Positions 44,373 through 54,372 of a stretch of DNA of 60,453 nt are shown one piece after another. The DNA is from Dechloromonas sp. (lineage in GTDB: Bacteria > Pseudomonadota > Gammaproteobacteria > Burkholderiales > Rhodocyclaceae): positions 1-60,453 of the forward strand of contig JAEUOD010000108.1 in assembly GCA_016791065.1 (NCBI GenBank), given 5' to 3'. The translations under genes were made by a program, and so were the position numbers. The stretch's first letter is position 1; every line of letters begins with the position of its first letter. The notes beneath the pieces were generated by a model. It was not told where the DNA came from. It saw nothing but the letters and a program-made list of their open reading frames with translations, and made no database searches.

Positions 44373-45599
44373 ATGGCGCAAGAACCCGTCTGGCGCACCG
44401 CCCTCTCCGGTGCGCAAATCCTTTTCGTCGCCTTCGGCGCCACCGTGCTGGTGCCGCTGCTCACCGGCCTCAACCCCAGTCTCGCGCTCCTCGGCGCCGG
44501 CATCGGCACGCTGATTTTCCAGATCTGCACCAAGCGCCAGGTGCCGATATACCTGGGTTCCAGCTTCGCCTTCATCGCACCGGTGATCTATTCGGTACAG
44601 ACCTGGGGAACGCCGGCGACGCTCGGCGCCCTGGCCTCGGCCAGTTTCTTCTATTACGTCGCGGCCGGGCTGGTGAAATGGCGCGGCGTCGGCTTCATCC
44701 ACCGGTTGTTGCCACCCGTCGTCATCGGCCCGGTGGTCATGGTCATCGGCCTTGGCCTGGCCCAGGTTGCAGTCGGCATGGCGACCGGTAAGGCTGGCGA
44801 CGCGCAGGTCGTGCCTTACGAAACGGCAATCGCGATTGCCGCGATTTCGCTGCTCGCCACGATGCTGACGGCGATCCGCGCCAAGGGCCTGCTCAAGCTG
44901 GTGCCCATCCTGATCGGCGTCGCCGTCGGCTATGTCGTTTCGCTGTTTGCCGGCATCGTCGATTTCGCCAAGGTGCAGGAGGCCGCCTGGATCGCGCTGC
45001 CAGAATTCGGCAAGCCGGAGTTCAACCTGGCCGCCATCCTCTTCATGATCCCGGTCGCCATCGCGCCCATCGTCGAACACGTCGGCGGCATCCTCGCCAT
45101 CGGTTCAGTTGCCGGCAAGGATTACACCGAAAGCCCCGGCCTGCACCGCACCCTGCTCGGCGATGGTCTGGCGGTCAACGTCGTCGGCCTGTTCGGCGGC
45201 CCACCAGTTACCACTTACGGCGAAGTCACCGGTGCCGTCATGCTGACCCACAACACCAACCCCGCGATCATGACCTGGGCCGCCGGCTTCGCCATCCTGA
45301 TGGCTTTCGTCGGCAAGTTCGGCGCCCTGCTGCAGACCATCCCGTTGCCGGTCATGGGCGGCATCATGGTGCTGCTCTTCGGCTCGATCGCCGGTATCGG
45401 CCTCAAGACGCTGATGGACGCCAGGGTGAATCTCTCCAGCGCCCGCAACCTATGCATCGTCTCGGTCACCCTGGTCACCGGCATCGGCGGTCTGGCCGTA
45501 CAGATCGGCAATTTCTCGCTGCAGGGCATCAGCCTCTGTGGCGTGCTCGCCGTGCTGCTCAATCTATTGCTACCGAACGAGCCCGCCAGGCAGGATTAA
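44373..45599 (+). CDS. uraA: Uracil permease (nucleobase:cation symporter-2)
   Basis: 408 aa, about 12-14 membrane segments. '[20 protein letters not shown]', '[11 protein letters not shown]'-like '[11 protein letters not shown]' and the conserved '[16 protein letters not shown]' (uracil-binding Glu) identify UraA. Proton-coupled uracil uptake feeding Upp. Start ATG 44373 has GGAAGCTTGAGG upstream. Confidence 0.95.
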   Translation: MAQEPVWRTALSGAQILFVAFGATVLVPLLTGLNPSLALLGAGIGTLIFQICTKRQVPIYLGSSFAFIAPVIYSVQTWGTPATLGALASASFFYYVAAGLVKWRGVGFIHRLLPPVVIGPVVMVIGLGLAQVAVGMATGKAGDAQVVPYETAIAIAAISLLATMLTAIRAKGLLKLVPILIGVAVGYVVSLFAGIVDFAKVQEAAWIALPEFGKPEFNLAAILFMIPVAIAPIVEHVGGILAIGSVAGKDYTESPGLHRTLLGDGLAVNVVGLFGGPPVTTYGEVTGAVMLTHNTNPAIMTWAAGFAILMAFVGKFGALLQTIPLPVMGGIMVLLFGSIAGIGLKTLMDARVNLSSARNLCIVSVTLVTGIGGLAVQIGNFSLQGISLCGVLAVLLNLLLPNEPARQD

Positions 45600-45605
45600 G
45601 CGCTA

Positions 45606-45640
45606 CGCCCCCCCCCGAAGGCCAAGCCTCCGGGGGGGCG
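45606..45640 (+). terminator. GC-rich hairpin after uraA
   Basis: Arms CGCCCCCCCCCGAAGGC and GCCTCCGGGGGGGCG pair around CAA with one A-C mismatch and a two-base surplus of C. Very stable. It lies between convergent uraA and the 879-aa gene and can serve both. Confidence 0.7.
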
Positions 45641-45653
45641 TGCAAGCGCCTAG

Positions 45654-48293
45654 CTAGACTTCCATCACCGGGCTGTCCGGCGCATCCGGATGCCCGAGGT
45701 AGTCCGAGGTCGTCACCTCATAACGACTGGCCACCACGACCTCGTGGCCGCTGCTGTCCTTCTCCTTGATTTCGGCACGGATAATCCGGAATCGGACATA
45801 AACGCATTCATCAATCGGGAAGCGCCGCTCCTGCTGCTCGCCCAGCGAGCCATCGGGCTGGAATACGACCGAAGTAGACGTGACCTCCCCTCTTTCCACC
45901 GTGGCGGAGCGCCCTTTCCCTGAACTGTCGCTGCCACGCAGCACGATCGCTCCGACGACATGGCTCGGAAAATACAGGTTGACCGGAATACGCTTGGCGC
46001 TGCCCTGCAGGCTGCCGAGCAGGGGTACGACTTCAAGCTCGCCGACCCGCGCCACATCAATGCTGACACTGGCTGTCCATTCGCCGCAAGCAGCACCACC
46101 GGCCGGCCGCTGAACGGTCTGGGCGGTGCCGCGGTAGGTGAAGCGCACCGCATCCGCTCCGATCACCCGTACCCGGACGGTTTCGCTCGGTGGCGGACAA
46201 CTTGCGGTCGCCCTGATTGACGACGGCGCGGAAACGATACGCGGATCGGCCACGACGACAACGGACATGACTGCTGTCGTCACACCGCCGCGGTCGGCAA
46301 TCTCGAGCGCATAGCTTCCCGGCTCAAGGGGAGGCAAGGCGACGCTGACCGTACTTGAACGGACGCAGGAAGCCGGGCCTCCCGAAACGGAAACGCGCCC
46401 GGGAAAACGTTGTCCGCCACCACCGATTGCGGTCACTCGCAACTCGGGCGGGGCGCTGACACAGGTCGCCTGAAGGGTGAGCGTAGCCTGATCACAGGCC
46501 GGGAGCGGCGTCGTCGGCGATAGTGCAACGATATCCGGGGGCAATAGTGCACAGGTACTGGCCGAGCCGTCACGATGGCCGGTTGCCGAAGCTGTCACCG
46601 TTACCTGCCCGCAACTCGTGCCGACGGCGACCGGAAAAGCCGCCTCATTGTCGCCAGGCGGAATGGTCACGCTGGCGGGAATGACCAGGCCGGACGCCGG
46701 ATTGGCCGTGAGCGACACCGTCAGGCCAGCACTTGGCGCACCGCAGGAAATGCGCAGACTGCCCTGCCCCGGCATGGCGGCCGAGACTTCGGACGGCAGA
46801 CCAAGTACCAGGCGGGCAAAACGTTCGACACGCAACTCTTGTGTTTCGCGTACCGAACAGACATTGCCAGCGAGGTCGCGCCCCTCGACGCGCAGCACGT
46901 AACTGGCCGACTGCTGCAGGCGTTCGTCGAGTACGCCGGAAAAGGACAGGCCCGACCGGAGAGCTGCGCCATCCCGCAGCAGCGTCACGCGGATCAGCGA
47001 CTCGCGCCCAACGCAGACCTTGGGATCGACCTGCCAGGCCAGGCGCACATCGGTACAAGCTTCGCGTTCGATGGTTGTGCCGGCCAGAACACCGTCCGCC
47101 GAAAAATGCAGGATATCCGGCCCGATCACCGTAATTTCGCCAGCCCTTTGCCAGAGCTTGGTCATGTCCTTGATCAGGATGCCAATGGCCTTGCCCGGAT
47201 CGATGATCGGGATGCGCAGTGCTTCGCGGCAGGCATCGAAGGCGCCAATCGGCGGTGCCCAGTTCGTCGCCCATCCCCATTCGATAGCCGCGCAGCCAGG
47301 AGCGAGACCGCTTACCTCGCCCTCTATGCGATTCGCCGTCCATTTGGTGATCGTGACCGGCCTGCCGCCGACACTGAGCGTCCAGCTTTCCGGCTTGCCG
47401 AAGCCGACATTGGGCGAGTTCAGGCTGAAAGCGAATCTCCCCGCCGCCTGGTTGGCGCAAATAACTGCTGGCTCGGCAACGCCGCCCGGCGGGCTGCGTT
47501 TGGGCAGGTCCGGCAGCGGCAGCAACTCCTGCTGAAAATTGAAGGAGCAATGCAGCCAGGCCTGATTGGCCGGATCGAGCCATTGCGATAGCGGCGGACG
47601 CCGTGGCCAAATGATCCCGCTATCGATATCGGGCAAGGGAAATGGCAACGGCGGTTCATGAAAGGATGGACCGTCGGCAAAGATTTTGACCAATCCGCCG
47701 GGCTCCCCGCTGTAGCCAAGCACTTCGACCGACCAGCGGGCGATCGTGGCGAAGCCTTCCAGACCAAGGCCGCCAGTTTCGAATCCGCGTGCAGCCCGAA
47801 CGACACGGGTGATCGCCTCGGCCCGGCGCAGGTAGGCGGAGATGGCGCGGGCCACGGCTGTCCTGTCTCCACCCGAGGCAACCCAAGCAGCCAGGAGCGG
47901 TGCCCCCGGAGAACTGAGCCCCAGCACCTCGCCAACAAAGGCCTTGCGTGAAGGACGCGCCACCTTTTCTCCCGGCCAGGGCATCTCGGAGGCCAGCAGT
48001 TCGAGATAGCTCTCGGGAGCGGCATCGCCGGCAAGGAAACCGCGTGCCTGCGCTTCGAGTTGCGCAAGGTCATCCACGCCCGAGGCAAAACGGCGTGCCG
48101 CTTCGCGATCGATCAGTTTCTCGCCGACGGCCTTCGAGAAAGCCAACCAGGTCCGCTGGCTGTCCTCCCGCCCGAGCACGCTGCCCTCGACCGGGGATCC
48201 CGCCGCGCCGAGCGAAGTGTCGATTTGTCTTGCCCAATCCTTCGGCGGCAAGGCGCCGCAACCGCAATCCTGTTTTTCCGGCTTTTTTGCCAT
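45654..48293 (-). CDS. 879-aa Cys-rich protein with beta-sandwich-like regions, unknown
   Basis: Start ATG 48293 has GAGGAG upstream. No signal peptide: the N-terminus is 'MAKKPEKQDCGCGALPPKD' with Cys10 and Cys12. Residues about 20-200 look helical. From about 240 on, the chain is a series of Ser/Thr/Val/Gly-rich segments with regularly spaced Cys and Pro, like tandem Ig-like or CARDB-like beta domains ('SVTIPPGDNEAAFPVAVGT', 'LEPGSYALEIADRGG', 'ISCGAPSAGLTVSLTANPAS'). It ends 'DYLGHPDAPDSPVMEV'. Family not recognised. Orphan, with no partner gene on its strand. Confidence 0.8.
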   Translation of the reverse strand: MAKKPEKQDCGCGALPPKDWARQIDTSLGAAGSPVEGSVLGREDSQRTWLAFSKAVGEKLIDREAARRFASGVDDLAQLEAQARGFLAGDAAPESYLELLASEMPWPGEKVARPSRKAFVGEVLGLSSPGAPLLAAWVASGGDRTAVARAISAYLRRAEAITRVVRAARGFETGGLGLEGFATIARWSVEVLGYSGEPGGLVKIFADGPSFHEPPLPFPLPDIDSGIIWPRRPPLSQWLDPANQAWLHCSFNFQQELLPLPDLPKRSPPGGVAEPAVICANQAAGRFAFSLNSPNVGFGKPESWTLSVGGRPVTITKWTANRIEGEVSGLAPGCAAIEWGWATNWAPPIGAFDACREALRIPIIDPGKAIGILIKDMTKLWQRAGEITVIGPDILHFSADGVLAGTTIEREACTDVRLAWQVDPKVCVGRESLIRVTLLRDGAALRSGLSFSGVLDERLQQSASYVLRVEGRDLAGNVCSVRETQELRVERFARLVLGLPSEVSAAMPGQGSLRISCGAPSAGLTVSLTANPASGLVIPASVTIPPGDNEAAFPVAVGTSCGQVTVTASATGHRDGSASTCALLPPDIVALSPTTPLPACDQATLTLQATCVSAPPELRVTAIGGGGQRFPGRVSVSGGPASCVRSSTVSVALPPLEPGSYALEIADRGGVTTAVMSVVVVADPRIVSAPSSIRATASCPPPSETVRVRVIGADAVRFTYRGTAQTVQRPAGGAACGEWTASVSIDVARVGELEVVPLLGSLQGSAKRIPVNLYFPSHVVGAIVLRGSDSSGKGRSATVERGEVTSTSVVFQPDGSLGEQQERRFPIDECVYVRFRIIRAEIKEKDSSGHEVVVASRYEVTTSDYLGHPDAPDSPVMEV

Positions 48294-48480
48294 GGTCGTC
48301 TCCTCGAAGGTCATGCAAAATTCATCCTAGCCCCTTGCGGAGCGAGCGGCCATATCGCTTTCAGCCTAAGCCATTGGGCATGGCCAAATGCCGAGAACCG
48401 CTATAATTCACGAGGCTCCGAAGGCCGCCGGCTGAGCACTTCGGGAATTCCGGAACATCCCCTTTCATTCGAGAAACCGC

Positions 48481-48963
48481 ATGCGCCATTCGACCCTCGC
48501 CCTCGCCCTTTTCATGTCCGGCCTTGCCATGGCCGCCGGCCCGCAAGACAACAGCCAGGAGCGCTTCGAGAAGCGTTTCCGCGCCGCCGACAAGGACCGG
48601 AATGGCAGCCTTTCCCGCGATGAGGCCTACGCCGAATTCCCGCGTGCCCCCGAATATTTCGACCAAATCGACAGCAACAAGGACGGTCAGGTCAGCTTGG
48701 CGGAAGTGAAGAAGGCCATGCAGAAGCGCGTCGACGCGGCGCTGGCCGCCAGCGGCAGCAATGGCAAGTACGCGCTACCGCAATCTTCTGGCACCGCCAG
48801 CATGCCGAACGCCGAAGCCGGCGTGCAGCCGGCCTTCGCCAGCAAGCAGGAAGCGGCCCGCGCCCATCGCTACGATTACTACGAATCGCTCGCCGAGACG
48901 CAGGATGCCGCCCGCAAGCGCAACGAGCCGACAATGCCGACGCTGATGCAGAAGAGCTTCTGA
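48481..48963 (+). CDS. Secreted EF-hand protein
   Basis: 160 aa. Signal peptide (about 1-18, ending AMA). Two EF-hand loops, 'DKDRNGSLSRDE' and 'DSNKDGQVSLAE', each with acidic residues at the Ca-binding positions. The C-terminal half is Ala-rich and disordered. Predicted periplasmic Ca-binding protein. A TATAAT at 48402-48407 may serve as its -10 box. The metalloprotease-like gene starts 19 bp later. Confidence 0.85.
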   Translation: MRHSTLALALFMSGLAMAAGPQDNSQERFEKRFRAADKDRNGSLSRDEAYAEFPRAPEYFDQIDSNKDGQVSLAEVKKAMQKRVDAALAASGSNGKYALPQSSGTASMPNAEAGVQPAFASKQEAARAHRYDYYESLAETQDAARKRNEPTMPTLMQKSF

Positions 48964-48982
48964 CCGCGCGCGATACGCCGGT

Positions 48983-49750
48983 TTGTTTCGCAAAATCCGC
49001 ATCCTCATCCTGCTCCTGGCGCTGGCCACCGTCGGCCTCGGCGCTTGGCGCGCCAACAGCCGGCTGACGGCCTGGGAACACACCATCCACGTCGCGATCT
49101 ACCCGATCGCGGCGGACGATTCGCCGGCCACCGCCCGTTTCATCCGCGAACTGGACAACGAATCCTTCGCCGACATCGGGCAGTGGCTGCAGGATGAAAC
49201 ACGGCGCCATGGGCGCAGCGTGCTGCAGCCGGTCGGTATACGGCTGGGGCCGGTAATCAACGAACAACCACCGTTGCCCCCGTCCCAGGCCAGTGCCCTG
49301 GATGCGATCTTCTGGAGCCTGAAATTGCGCTGGTGGGCCTCGCAGCATGACCGGATCGACGGGCCGAAGCCGAATGTCCGTCTTTTCGTGCTCTTCCACG
49401 ATCCCGAGCGGAACGGTGCAGTGCCGCACTCGACCGGCCTGAGCAAGGGGCAGCTCGGCCTCATCCACGCTTACGCCAGCCGCCTGCAGCGCCGGCCGAA
49501 CAGCGTCGTCATCGCCCACGAACTGCTGCATACCTTTGGCGCCACCGACAAATACGATCTCGCCACCCGCCAGCCCCTTTACCCCCAGGGCTACGCCGAG
49601 CCACAACGCGAACCACGGCTGCCGCAGGCGATGGCCGAAATCATGGGCGGCCGGATACCGCTCGACGACCATCAGGCCGAGATGCCGGACAGCCTGGCCG
49701 ACACCCTGATCGGCCACGAGACGGCACGCGAAATCGGCCTGCTGCACTAG
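48983..49750 (+). CDS. Putative exported zinc metalloprotease
   Basis: 255 aa. An N-terminal membrane anchor (about 5-22) is followed by an extracytoplasmic domain with 'HELLHTFGATDKYD', an HExxHxxGxxD zinc-binding motif. Late segment 'EIMGG' and 'GHETAREIGL'. The TTG start at 48983 is the only sensible one near the hydrophobic segment; no Shine-Dalgarno is obvious. The pairing with a secreted Ca-binding protein suggests a Ca-dependent or co-regulated exoenzyme. Confidence 0.75.
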   Translation: MFRKIRILILLLALATVGLGAWRANSRLTAWEHTIHVAIYPIAADDSPATARFIRELDNESFADIGQWLQDETRRHGRSVLQPVGIRLGPVINEQPPLPPSQASALDAIFWSLKLRWWASQHDRIDGPKPNVRLFVLFHDPERNGAVPHSTGLSKGQLGLIHAYASRLQRRPNSVVIAHELLHTFGATDKYDLATRQPLYPQGYAEPQREPRLPQAMAEIMGGRIPLDDHQAEMPDSLADTLIGHETAREIGLLH

Positions 49751-49802
49751 GCCATCAGGCCGGCCAGCCCCGCAGGCACCTGGGCCGCACGCAGCGAGCG
49801 GC

Positions 49803-49808
49803 TATAAT
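49803..49808 (+). promoter_or_regulatory. Candidate -10 box of mfd
   Basis: Perfect TATAAT 29 bp before the GTG start; the -35 region is poor (CTGGGC, 17-nt spacer). Confidence 0.35.
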
Positions 49809-49837
49809 CTTTCCCCCGCAACGTTGCCCTGCGCCCC

Positions 49838-52800
49838 GTGTCCGCCCGAAAAATCCTGCTGTCTCTCCCCGCGCTGCCCAAACCGGGTGCCCGCCTCGAC
49901 CTGCCGCCGCTCGCCGGCTCCGCCGACGCCCTGGCCCTGGCTGAACTGGCGGGCCGCAATACCGGCCGCACCCTGGCCGTCGTCGCCGCCAGCGCCGCCG
50001 ATGCGCAACGCCTGCTCGACGAAATCCCGTGGTTCGACCCGGCACTCAAGGTCCGCCTGCTGCCGGACTGGGAAACCCTGCCCTACGACCATTTCTCGCC
50101 GCACCAGGATCTCGTCTCCGAGCGCCTGGCGACCTTGTGGGCCGTCCTGCAGGGCGAAGTGGACATCCTGCTAGTGCCGGCCTCGACCGCCGTCAACCGG
50201 CTGGCGCCGCCGGAATTCATGGCGGCCTACACCTTCGCTTTCAAGAAGGGGCAGAAGCTCGATGCCGAGAAATTCCGCAGCCAGGTGACGCTGGCCGGCT
50301 ACGCCCATGTCACGCAAGTCGTCTCGCCCGGCGAATACTCGATTCGCGGCGGGCTGATCGACCTCTTCCCGATGGGCTCGCAACTGCCCTACCGGCTCGA
50401 CCTCTTCGACGACGAGATCGAGAGCATCAAGACCTTCGACGTCGATACCCAACGCACGGTCTATCCGGTGCCTGAAGTCCGCCTGCTGCCGGCCCGCGAA
50501 TTCCCGATGGACGACAAGGGCCGCACCCATTTCCGCCAGGCCTTCCGCGAGCGTTTCGAGGGCGACCCGGCCAAATCGGGTATCTACAAGGACATTTCGA
50601 CCGGCATCGCCAGCGCCGGCATCGAGTACTACCTGCCGCTGTTCTTCGATGCAACGGCAACAATCTTCGACTACCTGCCGAAGGATGCGCTTTTCGTCAC
50701 GCACGGAGACGCTCCGGCCGCCATCGCCGCCTTCTGGGCCGACACCCGTTCGCGCTACAACCTGCTGCAGGGCGACAAGGCACGGCCGCTGCTGGCGCCT
50801 GATGAACTCTTCCTGACCGACGAGGCCTTCTTTACCGCTGCCAAGGGCTATGGCCGCTTGGCGCTCGACCGCAAGGGCGGGGAAATCGGCAAGTTGCCCG
50901 GCGTCGCCGTCGACCGCCGCAGCGAAGACCCGCTGGGCGCCCTCAAGGCCCATCTGGCGGCCTTTTCCGGCCGCGTGCTGCTGGTCGCCGAAACCGCCGG
51001 TCGGCGTGAAACGCTGGCCGCCATGTTCGCGGAACATGGCCTCAAGCCTGAAGCCAGTGCCGATCTTGCCGCCTTCCTTTCAGGCGACACCCGGCTGGCG
51101 CTCGGCATCGGCCCCCTGCAGGCCGGCTTCGCGCTCGAAGCCGGGGCCGAAAAGCTTGCCTTCATCACCGAAACCGAGCTCTTCGCCGGTTCGCCGCGCC
51201 GTACCCGGCGCGAAGCTGCCAAGAAAGCCACGTTCGACAACTGGCTCAAGGACCTGACCGAACTCAAGGTCGGCGACCCGGTGGTCCATGAAAGCCACGG
51301 CATCGGCCGCTACCGGGGCCTCGTGCGCATGGACCTCGGCCTCGGCGAGCAAGAGTTCCTTGAACTGCACTACGCCAACGAAGCCAAGCTCTTCGTGCCG
51401 GTGGCACAACTGCACGTCATCTCGCGCTACTCGGGCGCCGATCCGGAAGCCGCCCCGCTGCACACGCTCGGTTCCGGCCAATGGGAAAAGGCCAAGCGCA
51501 AGGCCGCCGAGCAGGCCCGCGATACCGCCGCCGAACTGCTCACCCTGTACGCCGCCCGCGCCGCCCGCCAGGGCCACGCCTTCAGCTTCTCGGAAAACGA
51601 CTACGAGGCCTTCGCCGACGGCTTCGGCTTCGAGGAAACCAACGACCAGGCGCAGGCCATCGCCGCGGTGATCGAAGACATGCGTTCCGGCAAGCCGATG
51701 GACCGCCTAGTCTGCGGCGACGTCGGCTTCGGCAAGACCGAAGTCGCGCTGCGCGCCGCCTTCTGTGCGGTGGCCGGCGGTAAGCAGGTGGCGGTGCTCT
51801 GCCCGACCACCCTGCTCTGCGAACAGCATTACCAGACCTTCGTCGACCGCTTTGCCGACTGGCCGGTCAAGGTGGCCGAAATCTCCCGCTTCAAGACCGC
51901 CAAGGAATCGGCGCAAGCCTTGCAGGAACTGGCCGATGGCAAGATCGACATCATCATCGGCACGCACAAGCTGATCGGCAAGGACGTCAAGTTCAACCGT
52001 CTCGGCCTCGTCATCATCGACGAGGAACACCGTTTCGGCGTACGCCAGAAGGAAACGCTGAAGGCGATGCGCGCCGAGGTCGATGTGCTGACCCTGACCG
52101 CGACACCAATTCCGCGCACGCTGGCGATGAGCATGGAAGGCCTGCGCGATTTCTCGGTGATCGCCACGGCGCCGCAGAAGCGCCTCGCCATCAAGACCTT
52201 CGTCAGCAAGTTCTCCGACGGCATCATCCGTGAAGCCGTGCTGCGCGAACTGAAGCGCGGCGGCCAGGTGTACTTCCTGCATAACGAAGTCGACACCATC
52301 GACAACATGCGGGAAAAGCTCGAAAAGCTGGTCCCCGAGGCGCGCATCGTGATCGGCCACGGCCAGATGAACGAGCGCGAGCTGGAAAAGGTGATGCGCG
52401 ACTTCACCGGCCAGCGCGCCAACCTGCTGCTGTGCACGACCATCATCGAGACCGGCATCGACAATCCGCACGCCAACACCATCCTGATCAACCGTTCGGA
52501 GAAATTTGGCCTCGCCCAGTTGCACCAGCTGCGCGGCCGCGTCGGCCGTTCGCACCACCAGGCCTATGCCTACCTGCTAGTGCAGGACGAAAAGGCGATG
52601 ACCAAGCAGGCGAAGATGCGCCTCGAGGCCATCCAAGCCATGGAAGAACTGGGCTCCGGCTTCTTCCTCGCCATGCACGACCTGGAAATCCGCGGCGCCG
52701 GCGAAGTGCTCGGCGACAACCAGTCGGGCGAGATGCAGGAAGTCGGCTTCAACCTGTACGCCGACATGCTCAACCGTGCCGTCGCCGCCCTCAAGCAGGG

Positions 52801-53287
52801 CAAGCATCTCGCCGCCAACGACCTGACCCAGCCGCTCGGCATCGGCACTGAGATCAACCTGCGCACGCCAGCCCTGCTGCCCGACGCCTACTGCCCGGAC
52901 GTTCACGAGCGCCTGACGCTCTACAAGCGCTTGGCGAATTGCGAGGCGAACGAGGAGATCGATGCCCTGCAGGAAGAACTGATCGACCGCTTCGGCGAAC
53001 TGCCGCTCCAGGGCCAGTCGCTCCTTGCCACCCACCGCCTGCGCCTGTTGGTCAAGCCCCTGCTGATCCAGAAGCTCGATGCCACCAACGACCAGGTGAC
53101 CATCCAGTTCAGCCCGGAATTCACCAAGAATCCGCCGATCGAGCCGATCAAGATCATCAATCTGATCCAGAAAAACCGCAGCTACAAGCTGGCCGGACAG
53201 GATAAAATTTCCCTTCTACGCCACTGCCCGACCCTGAACGACAAGGTTGCCGCAGTCAAAGACATGATTCGCCAGCTGAGCAACTGA
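49838..53287 (+). CDS. mfd: Mfd, transcription-repair coupling factor
   Basis: 1149 aa, full length for Mfd. UvrB-homology domain (about 15-350), CarD-like RNA polymerase-interacting domain ('VGDPVVHESHGIGRYRGLV', near 480), RecG-type translocase with Walker A 'GDVGFGKTE' (near 628) and 'DEEHRFG' (near 728), and a C-terminal TRCF domain. Removes stalled RNA polymerase and recruits UvrA. Starts with GTG. aroG follows after 2 bp, so it is in one operon with a shikimate enzyme. Confidence 0.97.
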   Translation: MSARKILLSLPALPKPGARLDLPPLAGSADALALAELAGRNTGRTLAVVAASAADAQRLLDEIPWFDPALKVRLLPDWETLPYDHFSPHQDLVSERLATLWAVLQGEVDILLVPASTAVNRLAPPEFMAAYTFAFKKGQKLDAEKFRSQVTLAGYAHVTQVVSPGEYSIRGGLIDLFPMGSQLPYRLDLFDDEIESIKTFDVDTQRTVYPVPEVRLLPAREFPMDDKGRTHFRQAFRERFEGDPAKSGIYKDISTGIASAGIEYYLPLFFDATATIFDYLPKDALFVTHGDAPAAIAAFWADTRSRYNLLQGDKARPLLAPDELFLTDEAFFTAAKGYGRLALDRKGGEIGKLPGVAVDRRSEDPLGALKAHLAAFSGRVLLVAETAGRRETLAAMFAEHGLKPEASADLAAFLSGDTRLALGIGPLQAGFALEAGAEKLAFITETELFAGSPRRTRREAAKKATFDNWLKDLTELKVGDPVVHESHGIGRYRGLVRMDLGLGEQEFLELHYANEAKLFVPVAQLHVISRYSGADPEAAPLHTLGSGQWEKAKRKAAEQARDTAAELLTLYAARAARQGHAFSFSENDYEAFADGFGFEETNDQAQAIAAVIEDMRSGKPMDRLVCGDVGFGKTEVALRAAFCAVAGGKQVAVLCPTTLLCEQHYQTFVDRFADWPVKVAEISRFKTAKESAQALQELADGKIDIIIGTHKLIGKDVKFNRLGLVIIDEEHRFGVRQKETLKAMRAEVDVLTLTATPIPRTLAMSMEGLRDFSVIATAPQKRLAIKTFVSKFSDGIIREAVLRELKRGGQVYFLHNEVDTIDNMREKLEKLVPEARIVIGHGQMNERELEKVMRDFTGQRANLLLCTTIIETGIDNPHANTILINRSEKFGLAQLHQLRGRVGRSHHQAYAYLLVQDEKAMTKQAKMRLEAIQAMEELGSGFFLAMHDLEIRGAGEVLGDNQSGEMQEVGFNLYADMLNRAVAALKQGKHLAANDLTQPLGIGTEINLRTPALLPDAYCPDVHERLTLYKRLANCEANEEIDALQEELIDRFGELPLQGQSLLATHRLRLLVKPLLIQKLDATNDQVTIQFSPEFTKNPPIEPIKIINLIQKNRSYKLAGQDKISLLRHCPTLNDKVAAVKDMIRQLSN

Positions 53288-53289
53288 CC

Positions 53290-54363
53290 ATGACGACACA
53301 CCACATCGAGAACATCAACGTGACCGCCTTCGACGACATGCCGACGCCGGAGCAAATTCACGCCAGCCTGCCGCTTTCCGAGAAGGCCGCCAAGACCGTG
53401 ACGCACGGCCGCAACCTGCTGCACAAGATTCTCGATCGCAAGGATCCGCGCATCTTCGTTGTCGTCGGCCCCTGCTCCATCCACGATCCGGTGGCCGGCC
53501 TCGACTATGCCCATCGGCTCAAGAAACTATCCGATGAAGTCGGCGACACCATTCAACTGATCATGCGCGTCTATTTCGAAAAGCCGCGCACCACGGTCGG
53601 CTGGAAGGGCTACATCAACGACCCGTTCATGGACGACAGCTTCCGCATCGACGTCGGCATGGCCAAGGCCCGCGAATTCCTGCTCCAGATCGCCGAAATC
53701 GGCCTGCCCACCGGCACCGAGGCGCTCGACCCGAATTCGCCGCAATACTACGGCGACCTCATCACCTGGACGGCGATCGGCGCCCGTACCACCGAATCGC
53801 AGACCCATCGCGAGATGTCCTCCGGCCTCTCGACGCCAGTCGGCTTCAAGAACGGCACCAGCGGCGACCTCGGTGTGGCGATCAACGCCATCCTTTCCGC
53901 CTCCAAGCCGCACTCCTTCCTCGGCCTGACCAACCAGGGCCGCGTCGCCGTCGTCCGCACCAAGGGCAACAGCTACGGCCACATCGTCCTGCGCGGCGGT
54001 GACGGCCGCCCGAACTACGACACCGTCTCCATCTCGATGGTCGAACAGGCGCTGACCAAGGCCAAGCTGCCGCACAACATCGTCGTCGACTGCTCGCATG
54101 CCAACAGCTTCAAGAAGCCGGAACTGCAGCCGCTGGTCATGGCCGACGTGGTCAATCAGATACGCCTCGGCAACAAGTCGCTGGTCGGCATGATGATCGA
54201 ATCCAACATCGAAGCCGGCAACCAGTCGATTCCGGCCGACCTGTCGCAGCTCAAGTACGGCTGCTCGGTCACCGACGGCTGCGTGGATTGGGCGACGACC
54301 GAGAAGATGATCCGCGATGCGGCCGTGCTGCTGCGGGATGTGCTCCCCGAACGCGTTTCCTGA
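53290..54363 (+). CDS. aroG: 3-deoxy-7-phosphoheptulonate synthase (class I DAHP synthase)
   Basis: 357 aa. 'VVVGPCSIHD', 'MRVYFEKPRTTVGWKGYIND' and 'KNGTSGD' are class I AroAI-alpha markers. First step of aromatic amino-acid synthesis (PEP plus erythrose-4-phosphate). The feedback-inhibition specificity (Phe or Tyr) cannot be set here. Lies between mfd and serB. Confidence 0.95.
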   Translation: MTTHHIENINVTAFDDMPTPEQIHASLPLSEKAAKTVTHGRNLLHKILDRKDPRIFVVVGPCSIHDPVAGLDYAHRLKKLSDEVGDTIQLIMRVYFEKPRTTVGWKGYINDPFMDDSFRIDVGMAKAREFLLQIAEIGLPTGTEALDPNSPQYYGDLITWTAIGARTTESQTHREMSSGLSTPVGFKNGTSGDLGVAINAILSASKPHSFLGLTNQGRVAVVRTKGNSYGHIVLRGGDGRPNYDTVSISMVEQALTKAKLPHNIVVDCSHANSFKKPELQPLVMADVVNQIRLGNKSLVGMMIESNIEAGNQSIPADLSQLKYGCSVTDGCVDWATTEKMIRDAAVLLRDVLPERVS

Positions 54364-54372
54364 GTGGCATAG

